A stretch of DNA of 64,000 nucleotides from Bacteroidales bacterium (lineage in GTDB: Bacteria; Bacteroidota; Bacteroidia; Bacteroidales; UBA932), in assembly GCA_017627955.1 (NCBI GenBank), contig JAGAFU010000059.1:1-64000 (forward strand), given 5' to 3'. The position numbers and the translations under genes were made by a program. A model generated the notes under the pieces. That model saw only the letters and a program-made list of their open reading frames with translations, was not told the origin of the DNA and did no database searches. Within the stretch, counting starts at the first letter, position 1. Each line of letters begins with the position of its first letter. Positions 14,198-23,398 of this stretch are shown piece by piece.

Positions 14198-15496
14198 TCA
14201 AGCCAGCAGCGCCTCCAGAACAGTGGCGTGATGGCCGGGGAGGATAATATGGTGATTGCCAATGGGTTCCGTCAAGAAATAAGAGGCAGCGGAACGAGGC
14301 AACTTAAGCACTGTCTGGGTCCTGCAAAGATCCGGCTTAGCCTCGCAGCGAAGAAGTTCCCCTTCGCAAACGAAGTGCCTTGACAAATCCCCTGAGACCT
14401 TGAACACCGTAACCGGCCCGGAAGGAAGCTGACCACGTATTCCTACCCCGATTCCGGACTCGAAATGAGTGTCCAACCCGAATGAAGAGACCATGTCCAG
14501 CGGCACCGTGCAATGCGAGAAAACGATCTCACCCGTTTCGGGATCAATGCTGGACGGATTGGCCTGGAAGCCGCTGACTCCCGAAACAGCCCGCCCGATC
14601 ATCATCGACAGCATGGCGGGAACATCTCCCTCACAACCAGCGACATAGCCCTCGGAATTAAGGCGGGCAAGAGCCAGGCAGCCAGTGTTATGAATAGAGG
14701 TCAAGAGGTCGAAACACCTGATAGTCAGGCCGGAAAGGCCGTAATCAGTGGCCAGGGTCAGTAGTGCTTTATAGAGGCGGTTTGCTCCGGGGATGGCTTG
14801 CTTTACGGGAGTGGAGAGCGGCCCTTCGGCTCCGCTCAGGGACCGGTCAGTGTCGTTCAGCGGCCCTTCGGCTCCGCTCAGGGACCGGTCTGTACCGCTC
14901 AGGGACCGGCAAGCGCTTCTCAAGGACTGAACCTCTTTCCAGGACTCCGCAACCTCATCCTTCAAGGATGAATATTCCTCCAGAAGCTCCTCCATCGGAA
15001 TATATTGCAACGATATCCCAAGCTTATCCAAGATCACATCCCGGTCGAAACCACTGGAAATCAGCCAGTCAGACGGATGGCCCACAATTCCGAGAGTCTT
15101 ATATTCAAGGAAGCGACGAGCCTCCTCAACCTTTGAGAGAGCCTCTATTCGAGAACGGATGTACGAAGGACTCCCGTGCAGGATCTCCCCACGGAGACCT
15201 TCCTGACGCAAATAGGACAGGATCTCCATCGAGGCCGCCAGCGAATTGCTTTTCCCGGAAGTCAACAGCAGGATCGGCTGGCGTGAAAGGCCCTGCAAAG
15301 TGGGCAGCAGCTCCTTGAAAAGACCTTCAGTCCCCCCTGTCCTGACAAAAATCAGCGACAACTCGGTACCGTAGTCTTCATAATCATCACCTTTAAAGGA
15401 ATATTCAATTCCAAGCCCTTCAAGGAATTCCTTGGTCGCGGCATCGACAGCGGCCTTGTCATGAAGAGTGGACGTAAGAGTGAAAATTGAAATCAT
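14198..15496 (-). CDS. L-fucose/L-arabinose isomerase-like protein
   Basis: 432 residues. KTLGIVGHPSDWLISS (~133-150) and the C-terminal segments ETGEIVFSHCTVPLDM, CRTQTVLKLP and EPIGNHHIILPGHH match the fucose isomerase-like family (COG2407), in which the final GNHH motif and acidic residues hold the metal. The N-terminal half is the sugar-isomerase Rossmann part. Residues ~195-240 contain an in-frame tandem insertion (DRSLSGAEGPLNDT, then DRSLSGAEGPLSTP) made from dispersed DNA repeats; it probably lies in a surface loop. Function as a true isomerase is not certain because the substrate-binding residues cannot be checked here. Confidence 0.7.
   Translation of the reverse strand: MISIFTLTSTLHDKAAVDAATKEFLEGLGIEYSFKGDDYEDYGTELSLIFVRTGGTEGLFKELLPTLQGLSRQPILLLTSGKSNSLAASMEILSYLRQEGLRGEILHGSPSYIRSRIEALSKVEEARRFLEYKTLGIVGHPSDWLISSGFDRDVILDKLGISLQYIPMEELLEEYSSLKDEVAESWKEVQSLRSACRSLSGTDRSLSGAEGPLNDTDRSLSGAEGPLSTPVKQAIPGANRLYKALLTLATDYGLSGLTIRCFDLLTSIHNTGCLALARLNSEGYVAGCEGDVPAMLSMMIGRAVSGVSGFQANPSSIDPETGEIVFSHCTVPLDMVSSFGLDTHFESGIGVGIRGQLPSGPVTVFKVSGDLSRHFVCEGELLRCEAKPDLCRTQTVLKLPRSAASYFLTEPIGNHHIILPGHHATVLEALLA
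14819..14909 (-). repeat. Dispersed repeat family A, two full copies and one partial, in frame
   Basis: A 28-bp unit beginning CGGCCCTTCGGCTCCGCTCA occurs at 14819-14846 and 14861-14888, with its last 15 bp again at 14895-14909. The period of 42 bp equals 14 codons, so the reading frame of the isomerase-like gene is kept. The identical 28-bp unit is at 53475-53502 in the MBOAT gene, and a diverged relative lies at 32264-32339. Confidence 0.85.
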
Positions 15497-15506
15497 ATTC
15501 GCCGGA

Positions 15507-15538
15507 TTTGTCAGTAAAGATAGTATTTATTAACTTTC
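15507..15538 (+). promoter_or_regulatory. Promoter of the exonuclease/phosphatase-family operon
   Basis: TTTG at 15507-15510, a 20-bp gap, then TAACTTTC at 15531-15538: a good match to the Bacteroidota TTTG-N19/21-TAnnTTTG promoter with one mismatch. The first gene starts at 15561. Confidence 0.55.
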
Positions 15539-15560
15539 GTAGCAATAAAAGATCAACGCC

Positions 15561-16502
15561 ATGAGGATCTCAAAACTGACAACATTAGTCTTTATAACCA
15601 CCCTCGCGGTCGCCATATCCAGCTGCGGCACCGCTCACCGCTTCACCACCTTGCAGGTAGGAACCTACAACATCCGCAACGATAATAGAGGCGACTCCCT
15701 AAAAGGCAACGGTTGGGGCCAGCGCCTTCCTATCATCGCCCAGCAGATCCTCTTCCACGACCTGGAGATATTCGGGACCCAGGAAGGCAAATACAACCAA
15801 CTGGAGCAGATGAAAGCCCTCCTCCCTGGTTACGAATATATTGGGGCTGGACGTGATGATGGAATACATGCCGGCGAGCATTCAGCGATTTTCTACAAGA
15901 CGGAAGTCTTTGATCTTCTGGATCATGGCGACTTCTGGCTCTCCCCCACGCCCGATGTGCCAAGCAAGGGTTGGGACGCGGCACTCAACAGGATCTGCAC
16001 TTGGGGCCATTTCAGGGTCAAAGCGACCAAACAGGAACTCTATTACATGAGCCTCCACATGGACCACATCGGAGTCCAGGCCAGGATGGAAAGCGCCAAA
16101 CTTGTGGTCGAGAAGATCAAGGAAATCTGCGGCGGCAAGCCCGTCGTCCTGACCGGAGACTTCAACGTTGACCAGAACAACCCGATCTACAATGTGTTCA
16201 CCGGCAGCGGCATCCTCTCCGACAGTTATGAAATCTGCGAGATCCGTTACGCCCTCGACGGCACGGCCAACGGTTTCGACCCCAACAGTTTCACCACCAG
16301 CAGGATAGACCATGTTTTCGTCACTCCTGGCACAAGGGTCATCCGCTACGGGGTCCTGACCGACACTTACCGCACAATGACCCCCGAGGCTCAGAAATAC
16401 GAGAACGGCAATTTCCCCAAGGAGATCTCCTTCCAAGCCTACCAGGCCCGCACTCCTTCAGACCACTTCCCCCTGAAAGTCATTCTCCAACTTAAAAAAT
16501 AA
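15561..16502 (+). CDS. Endonuclease/exonuclease/phosphatase family lipoprotein
   Basis: 313 residues. A lipoprotein signal ends at ISSCG (Cys ~22). The fold markers are VGTYNIRNDN (metal-binding Asn), GTQEGKYNQLEQM (Glu), MSLHMDHIGVQAR, VLTGDFNVDQNNP (D-N), SRIDHVFVTPG and the final TPSDHFPLKVIL (catalytic D-H). This is a secreted phosphodiesterase or phosphatase of the EEP superfamily; the substrate could be a nucleic acid, phospholipid or sugar phosphate. It is the first of five co-oriented genes with gaps of 2-15 nt. Confidence 0.88.
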   Translation: MRISKLTTLVFITTLAVAISSCGTAHRFTTLQVGTYNIRNDNRGDSLKGNGWGQRLPIIAQQILFHDLEIFGTQEGKYNQLEQMKALLPGYEYIGAGRDDGIHAGEHSAIFYKTEVFDLLDHGDFWLSPTPDVPSKGWDAALNRICTWGHFRVKATKQELYYMSLHMDHIGVQARMESAKLVVEKIKEICGGKPVVLTGDFNVDQNNPIYNVFTGSGILSDSYEICEIRYALDGTANGFDPNSFTTSRIDHVFVTPGTRVIRYGVLTDTYRTMTPEAQKYENGNFPKEISFQAYQARTPSDHFPLKVILQLKK

Positions 16503-16506
16503 CGTC

Positions 16507-17172
16507 ATGTACTTCTCCGAACACAACGACAATATCACATTCATCAACGAATGGGATGACAACCTCCGGGTGGAGGGCAAAGGGACGGTATGCGCTGAAG
16601 ACCTGAATGCCCGCCCTGGCTCCTTCAAGCCCGATGAGTATTCCTCACTGGAATTCGACAAGGGAATAACCAAGGTCACAAAAGGCTTCATCGAGGCGTT
16701 CACCTCCATCGAGTGCCTTATCATAGCCTTCTCGGTGAAGAGCATTGAGCGCACACCAGAGCTGGACAAGTACCTGGTAACCAACAAAGTCCTTATCAGG
16801 GGCGAATATAACTCCCTCGCTGAACGGCTGGCCAAAGAACTTGGACTCCAGTTCCTCCACTGCGACATTCCCCTGGGCTGGACCAGGTTCGAGAGTGGAG
16901 GCGGCTACACAGAGAGTACCAAACGCACCCTTTGCTTCAGGCTGGACGGGCCGCCCTACATCTACAAGGAGATCTTCACTCCGGGAATATCAGCCGGAAA
17001 CAACGGAGGGGCCGATCTCAGGGAGGATCTCCCCGAGGATTTCTATGTGGGCTGCGACCTTGAAGGTTTCACGTACCACATGCCTGTCAAATGCGAGGAA
17101 GCGATCATGAAAAACAAACAACTAGGTCGCTTCCTACGCATCTCCAACCAGCGCCTGAAACCCAGCAAATAA
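16507..17172 (+). CDS. Hypothetical protein with leucine-rich-repeat-like start
   Basis: 221 residues, not assigned. Residues ~40-80 (SLEFDKGITKVTKGFIEAF, then CLIIAFSVKSIERTPEL) resemble the short repeats of BspA-like LRR proteins, but only one or two units are seen. The C-terminal part has GYTESTKRTLCFRLDGPPYIYKEIF and is soluble, without a signal peptide. It starts 4 nt after the preceding gene and is co-oriented with a DUF4153 membrane protein. Confidence 0.6.
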   Translation: MYFSEHNDNITFINEWDDNLRVEGKGTVCAEDLNARPGSFKPDEYSSLEFDKGITKVTKGFIEAFTSIECLIIAFSVKSIERTPELDKYLVTNKVLIRGEYNSLAERLAKELGLQFLHCDIPLGWTRFESGGGYTESTKRTLCFRLDGPPYIYKEIFTPGISAGNNGGADLREDLPEDFYVGCDLEGFTYHMPVKCEEAIMKNKQLGRFLRISNQRLKPSK

Positions 17173-17187
17173 GATTTCTGAATCATC

Positions 17188-18633
17188 ATGGTAAATCTAA
17201 AGGACAGCATCGCTAAAGTGGCGAAAGGACTTGGCGGAAGCTTACGGGAGTTCCCGCTGGAGGCTCTGCTGGGGCTGACATATTTCATTATTTTCGTTCT
17301 GGCGAAAAGAATTGGAGCGGCAATGGACGAGAAAGACATCTACTACATGTTTTTCTGGTTCTTCCCGCACTATGTCCTGCTGTTCTCGCTCCACAGATTA
17401 AGCGGGAAACACCTGGCCTTCAAAGTCTTATACATCCTTTCATGGTTCCTGTGGATTCCGCTGTTGCTTTGGGGACAGGCAATTCCCGACTGGAGCCTGG
17501 CCGTAGCCTACATACTCGCCATAATCCTGCTCATAATCGGCAAGGAACCTCTTGATAACCAGCAATATGGAAAGAATATCCTGGACACTGGCGCGAAACT
17601 CGTCCCCGGCTTCCTGATCGGTTTCCTGTTGATGGCGATAATAACCGCGATCGTGGCTTCAATAGGATTCCTGTTCGACCTCAATCTGTCCGACAACTGG
17701 TTCACCCACCCCAACGCTTTCATAGCGTTTGGAGTAATCCCCTTGCTCTGCTGCTCTTTCGTGACCAAGGAAACAACCAGGCTGAACAGCGAGAAAGCCA
17801 TGCGAATCGCGATAGACTACATCCTTTCGCCGGCGCTCATAATTTACGCCGTAATCCTCATCCTCTACATCCTGAGGATAATCATCCGCTGGGAACTTCC
17901 GGACGGAGGCGTAGCCTACATGGTCGCCATATTCATGGCCCTGGCCCTGCTCTGCTATCTGCTGCGACTCCAGCTGGAAAAACGTCATTTCGAATGGTTC
18001 TACAAGGCTTTCCCGGCAATCGCAATCCCTCCCCTTGTCCTTCTCTGGACCGGAGTGATCCGGAGGATAAGCGACTACGGGATCACCGAACCCCGGTTCT
18101 ATGTCCTGCTAATAGCCATTCTCCAGACCATCTTTACCGCCATGCTGGTGAAAAAGAAGACAAGGAATTTCCAGCTGATGACCCTCATTCTGGCCGCGAC
18201 ACTGATCCTTTTCACCTACATCCCCGGCATCCGGGCAAAGGATTTTGAGAGAAGAAGCCAGGCGGGCAGACCGGAAGAGGTCATCGAGGAAACCTCAGAA
18301 AACATTGAGAAGGTGGAGAGCATACATGTATGGGATCTGAACAATATCGCGGAACCTATTGATCTTGGGGAATATACCATATTCGTCCCCCCTTCCCGTT
18401 ATCATTACTACGAAGATCACGATGTGGCCATTTTCTACAAGGACAGCACCCGGACCGAAGAATTGCTGAAATGCGAGATCCGTAAGGCTCTGGATTCCCC
18501 TGGCGAGGATCCGCTTCCGAAGCTCGTTTACAAAAATGATAGTTATTTAGCCCTATTCGATGAGATAAGCGACATCAACAATGAGGATATCTCTTTCTTG
18601 ACACTTCGAATCTCACTGTTTCGAAAGCCATAA
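17188..18633 (+). CDS. DUF4153 domain membrane protein
   Basis: 481 residues with about ten hydrophobic segments between residues 20 and 355 (for example LGLTYFIIFVLA, LVPGFLIGFLLMAIITAIVA, LSPALIIYAVILILYIL). The motif YGITEPRFYVLLIAIL is typical of DUF4153, a family of inner-membrane proteins of unknown function. The C-terminal ~125 residues are soluble, with a VWDLNNIAEPIDLGEY segment. No enzymatic motif is seen. It is the third gene of the operon. Confidence 0.8.
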   Translation: MVNLKDSIAKVAKGLGGSLREFPLEALLGLTYFIIFVLAKRIGAAMDEKDIYYMFFWFFPHYVLLFSLHRLSGKHLAFKVLYILSWFLWIPLLLWGQAIPDWSLAVAYILAIILLIIGKEPLDNQQYGKNILDTGAKLVPGFLIGFLLMAIITAIVASIGFLFDLNLSDNWFTHPNAFIAFGVIPLLCCSFVTKETTRLNSEKAMRIAIDYILSPALIIYAVILILYILRIIIRWELPDGGVAYMVAIFMALALLCYLLRLQLEKRHFEWFYKAFPAIAIPPLVLLWTGVIRRISDYGITEPRFYVLLIAILQTIFTAMLVKKKTRNFQLMTLILAATLILFTYIPGIRAKDFERRSQAGRPEEVIEETSENIEKVESIHVWDLNNIAEPIDLGEYTIFVPPSRYHYYEDHDVAIFYKDSTRTEELLKCEIRKALDSPGEDPLPKLVYKNDSYLALFDEISDINNEDISFLTLRISLFRKP

Positions 18634-18639
18634 GCCGGA

Positions 18640-19344
18640 ATGTCCATCTTCAATCATAAAGGTAATCCGCTCGGGATCAAGGTGACTGATAGCTTATCAA
18701 TGCTTGAAGCCATTAAGGCTTATGGGATTATTCCTTTTTTCGAGAACCCTATAACGGGTTATTCAATAGAAGAGCTCACTCCCCCGGACTGCTGGTTCAC
18801 GGAAGAGAATCTGGGACCATGGGACTGGAAAGTGGATGTCGTGCAAAGCGGGGAGATCGTCTACGGGAAGTTTCTCTGTGGAGGGAAATCCGCCTTCGCC
18901 ACCCCGGAGTGGTATGCCCATCTACGGAACTGGCGACTTCACCAAGAGAAACACAAGCCCTCCGCCGAAGGACGGAAAGTGTTGAGATTCATTGAAAAAG
19001 AAGGGTCCTGCGTCTCCAGACAAATCCGCGAACTGCTTAACGTAAAAAAAAGCAAGTCGGATTCCATACTCGCGAACCTCATGAACGGAACCAGACTGAT
19101 TATCGGAGACATCCAAAGAGTTTACAGAGGGCCTAACCTTGAATATAAAGGATGGCAGACAGCCTCCTACTGCACACCGGAGTCCCTGTTCGAGCGTCCG
19201 GCCGAAGATTTCGGTCCATGGCATATCGGCGGCAGCACGCTTAAATGTGGCTGCACTCCTGAAGAATCCAGAGGGAAACTCATCGCCCACATAAAGGAAT
19301 TATTCCCGGAAGCGACTGAAAAAGAAATCACTAAAATAATATAA
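18640..19344 (+). CDS. AlkZ-related winged-helix protein
   Basis: 234 residues. The layout (GPWDWKVDVV near residue 60, FLCGGKSAFATPEWYAHLRNW, a winged-helix-like KSKSDSILANLMNGTRLIIGD, and a closing GPWHIGG) fits short proteins related to the HTH_42/AlkZ DNA glycosylase group, as far as I recall. The catalytic QxQ motif of AlkZ is not seen, so DNA glycosylase activity should not be assumed. It ends 2 nt before the oxidoreductase gene. Confidence 0.55.
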   Translation: MSIFNHKGNPLGIKVTDSLSMLEAIKAYGIIPFFENPITGYSIEELTPPDCWFTEENLGPWDWKVDVVQSGEIVYGKFLCGGKSAFATPEWYAHLRNWRLHQEKHKPSAEGRKVLRFIEKEGSCVSRQIRELLNVKKSKSDSILANLMNGTRLIIGDIQRVYRGPNLEYKGWQTASYCTPESLFERPAEDFGPWHIGGSTLKCGCTPEESRGKLIAHIKELFPEATEKEITKII

Positions 19345-19346
19345 CC

Positions 19347-20315
19347 ATGAATGTCGGAATAATAGGGGCCGGTCATATAGCCGGAAAAATAGCCCGGACA
19401 CTGGAATGGACCGAAGGGATAGACTGCATCGCCGTCGGATCAAGAAGCCAGGAGAAGGCCGACTCTTTCGCAAAAGAATTCAGGATTCCAAGAGCTTACG
19501 GCTCCTACAACGCCCTTCTGGACGATCCGGACGTGGATCTCGTCTATATCGCCACTCCTCACTCGCACCATTTTGAACCGACGATGGAGGCCCTTGAAAA
19601 AGGCAAGGCCTGCCTTGTGGAGAAGGCATTCATGGCCAACGCCAGGGAGACAAAAGCCGTCCTCGAAAAGGCCAAGGAGAAAGGCGTATTCGTGGCTGAG
19701 GCTATCTGGACACGCTATCAACCCGCCAGAAACATAATAAACAGGTTGATCTCCTACGGCCGAATAGGCCAGATCCGCCAGATCTGCGCTACCCTCTCCC
19801 ATGGAGTCATGCACCTGCCCCGCATCACCCGGCCGGAACTCTGCGGAGGCACCCTTCTGGACATAGGGCTTTACCCCCTGAACTTCGTCAGGATGGTTTG
19901 TGACAACCCGATAGAGAAGATCGAGTCGCAATGCGTCCTGTCCGACGAAGGGGTGGACATCAGCGAGACCATCTCCTTGACTTTGGAAGGTGGAATTCTC
20001 GCCACAATCAGAAGCTCTGTATGCTGCGAAGGATTCAACACAGCGAGCGTTGAAGGCACCGAAGGCAGCATCGTAATCGACAACACCAACAATCCCGGCC
20101 TGATCCGCATCTATTCAAAAGGCGGTCGCCTGCAAGAGGAAATAGCTGTCCCAGAGAACATTACTGGTTATGAATATGAATTTCAAGCCTGCAAAGAGGC
20201 AATGGAAAAAGGTCTCATAGAGCCGCCACAGATGCCGCACTCCGAGACCTTGTTCCTCATGGAGCTAATGGACTCCCTCCGCCGTGACTGGGGTGTCCGT
20301 TACCCTATGGATTAA
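19347..20315 (+). CDS. Gfo/Idh/MocA family oxidoreductase
   Basis: 322 residues. The N-terminal Rossmann fold has GIIGAGHIAGKIARTL, followed by DLVYIATPHSHHFEPTMEALEKGKACLVEKAF, in which EKAF replaces the common EKP. The C-terminal half is the alpha/beta substrate domain with GGTLLDIGLYPLNFVR. The family uses NAD(P) to oxidise or reduce sugars and related compounds. It is most similar in pattern to trans-1,2-dihydrobenzene-1,2-diol-dehydrogenase-like members; the substrate is unknown. Last gene of the operon; its stop is 2 nt from the stop of a convergent gene. Confidence 0.9.
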   Translation: MNVGIIGAGHIAGKIARTLEWTEGIDCIAVGSRSQEKADSFAKEFRIPRAYGSYNALLDDPDVDLVYIATPHSHHFEPTMEALEKGKACLVEKAFMANARETKAVLEKAKEKGVFVAEAIWTRYQPARNIINRLISYGRIGQIRQICATLSHGVMHLPRITRPELCGGTLLDIGLYPLNFVRMVCDNPIEKIESQCVLSDEGVDISETISLTLEGGILATIRSSVCCEGFNTASVEGTEGSIVIDNTNNPGLIRIYSKGGRLQEEIAVPENITGYEYEFQACKEAMEKGLIEPPQMPHSETLFLMELMDSLRRDWGVRYPMD

Positions 20316-20317
20316 TC

Positions 20318-22234
20318 TTATTCGATGTAAATATTCCTAAAAGCGAGCGGACCGCCTTCGCTCTGGAGGGCAATATAGCCGGTCTTGTAATCCATAGTGG
20401 CCTCATTCTCAAGGCTTCCATTGATGTAAACCATCATCTTGTTCCCCTTGCAGATAATTTCCGCACGGTTCCACTCTCCGTCCGGAAGCTCTATCGCCGC
20501 ACCGGAGTGGACACGCTTCTTCATCGGGAACTTGACCTGGGGATCGTAAGGCACCTCCGCTATCCTCGCGCCACCAAGCGACACGATGTCTCCGGCCCTG
20601 CCAGCCATCAACTGGCACTCGTAAGCGGTAGGCCATACCTTGTCACCTTCCTGGATTCTCTGGAATATCCCGCTGTTGGTCCCGGAGCCTACCCATTTCC
20701 ACTCCACATGCAGGGAATAGTCCCCGTATTGCCGGGCTGTCCTGAGATAGCCGTTCGGCTTGCCGGACACCATAATGCATCCGTCCTCAACCTTGAACAC
20801 AGGCTCCTCTGTCTCGGACTCAAGCACGGGAACCCATCCGGTCAGATCCTTCCCGTTGAACAGGACGGTCTTACCATCTTCGAAATGATTATAAATGACA
20901 GTCGGACGGGAAGCCCTTGTGCTGAGATTCGGGAACCACATGTCCTCTTTGGTGAGGCCGCACTTGCGGGCCATGTCGATGCTGTATTCCAGCCTACCGA
21001 AATTGGCGTCCACATTGTTGGTGCCGAAAGTGAACTTGATTCCCCTCTTCTTCGCCTCACGGATAATGTATTCATTAGGAATAAGATAGCGGGCGCTAAT
21101 CTCAAGTGCTATCCCGTTTTTCTCCATCACGTCAAGGACCTTTGAGACCCTTTCCGGAGTCCACATCTGATCGAACCGGCCGTTCAGGAACTCAGGGAGG
21201 AAGAACGCGTTGGCGAATATGTCAGCCGGCTCGTTGGAGAGGATCTTGACGGTCTGGTCAACGATCAGGTCCATGTATTCCTGATCGGACAGACCCTCCG
21301 GAAGGACCTCCTCGTTACGGTAAATCCTGGCTATCCTGCCTTTCTGGTCAACGATAGTCATGGCGTCCGTGAACAGATAGTCGAAGATTCCCAGAGCTTC
21401 GGATGAGAAGTCGGCTGTCCATTTGCGACCCTCTCCCTGGACTCCGCGGAGGAACGGCATATCCTTGACCTCGTCGAAATATTCATAGACTTCCTCGTCA
21501 TTGGCAAGCATCCTTCCTACACCGCCGGCCCCGGCGTTGGGAGCGACACCATAGTTGATGCCATAGTTCATGCTCATCGCATGGGCCATCTCCGCGGTCA
21601 GGCCACCCTTAAGATGGACATGCCAGTCAATAACAGGGAAATCTTCCTGTTGGAGCTGGATCGCCTTGTCGGCGGATTCGTCCAAGGGTTCAAGGGTATC
21701 AGAGGGATTGACAGCGTCCGAAGGAATGCTGGTTAGCTTCATATTCCTGAAACTGACAGTTCCCTTTCCTCCCACCACGTTCACTCCACCATGCCCTATA
21801 CGCATGTTCCCATACTTCGCCAGTCTCCATGTCCTGGATGGCTCGGTGTAGCACACAACATCCTCTCCCTTTATCTTCACGGCGATATTCTTGCCCCTAA
21901 CAGATATTTCCAAAGGGGTCCACTCGCCTTCATCCTCAAGAGCCCTGTAAAGGTTGCGGATATGGAGGAGAGAGCCGCTCTTGATCGTCCCGTCGATCGG
22001 TCCTCCGTGCAGAAGTACTTGATAGCCACTGCCTGAACCATCGTCATGGAAGGCGACACAGGCGGAAGAGCCATCTTCCGTCTTGAATTCGCCAGTAAGA
22101 GTGAAATTCTTGTAATCACCCTTGAATTGATGGGTTGTACCTTCCTTGACAGAGAAGTCTCCCCCTCCACAAGAAACCATCGCGGCCACCATGACCGCCG
22201 CGAAAAACCCTTTTGCCAAACCAAATGTTCTCAT
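20318..22234 (-). CDS. Lipoprotein with two DUF1080 domains flanking a metal-dependent hydrolase-like barrel
   Basis: 638 residues. A lipoprotein signal ends at MVSCGGG (Cys ~22). Residues ~30-170 and ~450-638 are DUF1080 (3-keto-disaccharide hydrolase / GH16-like jelly roll) domains; the second has LFNGKDLTGWVPVLE, SGIFQRIQEG and a closing GYIALQSEGGPLAFRNI. Residues ~200-445 form a barrel-like domain starting DFPVIDWHVHLKGGLT (H-x-H metal motif) with EISARYLIP and GIKFTFGTNNVD, as in PHP or amidohydrolase-type enzymes. DUF1080 proteins act on glycosides in the periplasm. The central insertion is an unusual architecture. Confidence 0.75.
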   Translation of the reverse strand: MRTFGLAKGFFAAVMVAAMVSCGGGDFSVKEGTTHQFKGDYKNFTLTGEFKTEDGSSACVAFHDDGSGSGYQVLLHGGPIDGTIKSGSLLHIRNLYRALEDEGEWTPLEISVRGKNIAVKIKGEDVVCYTEPSRTWRLAKYGNMRIGHGGVNVVGGKGTVSFRNMKLTSIPSDAVNPSDTLEPLDESADKAIQLQQEDFPVIDWHVHLKGGLTAEMAHAMSMNYGINYGVAPNAGAGGVGRMLANDEEVYEYFDEVKDMPFLRGVQGEGRKWTADFSSEALGIFDYLFTDAMTIVDQKGRIARIYRNEEVLPEGLSDQEYMDLIVDQTVKILSNEPADIFANAFFLPEFLNGRFDQMWTPERVSKVLDVMEKNGIALEISARYLIPNEYIIREAKKRGIKFTFGTNNVDANFGRLEYSIDMARKCGLTKEDMWFPNLSTRASRPTVIYNHFEDGKTVLFNGKDLTGWVPVLESETEEPVFKVEDGCIMVSGKPNGYLRTARQYGDYSLHVEWKWVGSGTNSGIFQRIQEGDKVWPTAYECQLMAGRAGDIVSLGGARIAEVPYDPQVKFPMKKRVHSGAAIELPDGEWNRAEIICKGNKMMVYINGSLENEATMDYKTGYIALQSEGGPLAFRNIYIE

Positions 22235-22253
22235 CGTCTATTTGTCTGAGTCA

Positions 22254-23384
22254 TTATTTGTTAGCCGTAAATGAAAGGATGTTGGAGATCACCTCGTCCG
22301 GATCGTCCGTGATGGAAAGGATCAGATTCTTGTAGACTCCCCGGGAGAGCAGGTCCTCCAGCAGAGGATAGACCGGAATCTGCTTGCTGAAGAAATCCTT
22401 ACCGAAAAAGACCATGGGACTGGCGTACCCGAACGACTGGTAGTGGTTCTGCGCCGCATCCTGGAATATCTCCTGCATCGTTCCGGCCGAACCTGGGGAG
22501 TAGATGATGCCTCCCTTGGAGATGGTCAAAAGAATATCTTCCCGGACACTGTTCATGAAATACTTTGCTATGTCCGTCGCCAATGGGGTGGAAGGCTCGT
22601 GACCATAGAACCATGTCGGGATTCCGAGGCTGCGGTACATTTCCTGGGGATATTTCTTACGGACTTCGAAAGCGGTCCTGAGCCAGCCTGGATCCCTGAA
22701 TGTAGGAGCGACCTTCAGTATGTTCAGGGCATCGTCCAGGTCCTCCTGACTCTTTCCAGCCATCCATGCGCCAAGATGAGTGGCCTCCATGGCTCCGGGG
22801 CCACCACCGGAAGCCATAAGTTTCCCTCTCTCTGTCAAGCATTTGCTTATATAAGCGATAGTCGCGTAGGCGTCATCAGTCCTCTTCAAGGCATGACCAC
22901 CCATCACGGCGACTACCTGTCTCTCGTCGAAACGGCTGAGGAAATCGTTCATAGCCTCCCCGATCGCATGGTCATGAAGCGACCGCCCAAGAGTCTCCCG
23001 GATATTGTCGCTCTCCTTGCCTTTCTCTATGTAGTCGGCGTAAACCTTGGAGTCAAAGCAGTTGGGGAAAGTCTCCTCATTCTCAGGGTCATAGCCGTCA
23101 TAAAGATATTCAGCTGTGTATAATTTGCTGCGGAACACATTGTACGGCATTCCCATACGGGGAAAAACCAGACACGAGGAGCCGATCCCGTCCTCAAGTT
23201 CTTTTGGAATCTCGCATCCGAAGAAAAAACAGTCGCGGAAACGATGGCCGGCGGCGATGTACTGTGGTGCCTTGTTGAAGTCAATATACTGGAACACAAA
23301 GTGCGTCACGAAACCGGAGCCGTCCGGCGCCGGGAGCTTGTCCAGACTCTCGATCTGTTTGTAGGAAGCAGTGGTGGTCATCAT
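22254..23384 (-). CDS. LOG-family (lysine decarboxylase-like) protein
   Basis: 376 residues. The central part has VVAVMGGHALKRTDDAYATIAYISK, then GGGPGAMEATHLGAW and PGSAGTMQEIFQDAA. The last is the PGGxGTxxE motif of the LOG family with S-A in place of G-x, keeping the Thr and Glu. LOG proteins are usually cytokinin-type nucleotide phosphoribohydrolases that cleave AMP derivatives. This one is longer than the usual ~200 residues, with a ~130-residue N-terminal extension. It is cytoplasmic. It lies between secreted hydrolases but may be independent of them. Confidence 0.8.
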   Translation of the reverse strand: MMTTTASYKQIESLDKLPAPDGSGFVTHFVFQYIDFNKAPQYIAAGHRFRDCFFFGCEIPKELEDGIGSSCLVFPRMGMPYNVFRSKLYTAEYLYDGYDPENEETFPNCFDSKVYADYIEKGKESDNIRETLGRSLHDHAIGEAMNDFLSRFDERQVVAVMGGHALKRTDDAYATIAYISKCLTERGKLMASGGGPGAMEATHLGAWMAGKSQEDLDDALNILKVAPTFRDPGWLRTAFEVRKKYPQEMYRSLGIPTWFYGHEPSTPLATDIAKYFMNSVREDILLTISKGGIIYSPGSAGTMQEIFQDAAQNHYQSFGYASPMVFFGKDFFSKQIPVYPLLEDLLSRGVYKNLILSITDDPDEVISNILSFTANK

Positions 23385-23398
23385 ATCTCGGACAATTT

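Noticed and set aside
14137-14262. Longer N terminus for the thioesterase
   Set aside because: The extension reads through a dispersed repeat (CHSERSEES) and the known fold begins at the ATG at 14136.
18640-19344. Active AlkZ DNA glycosylase
   Set aside because: The protein is short and the catalytic QxQ motif is not seen, so only a family-related call is made.
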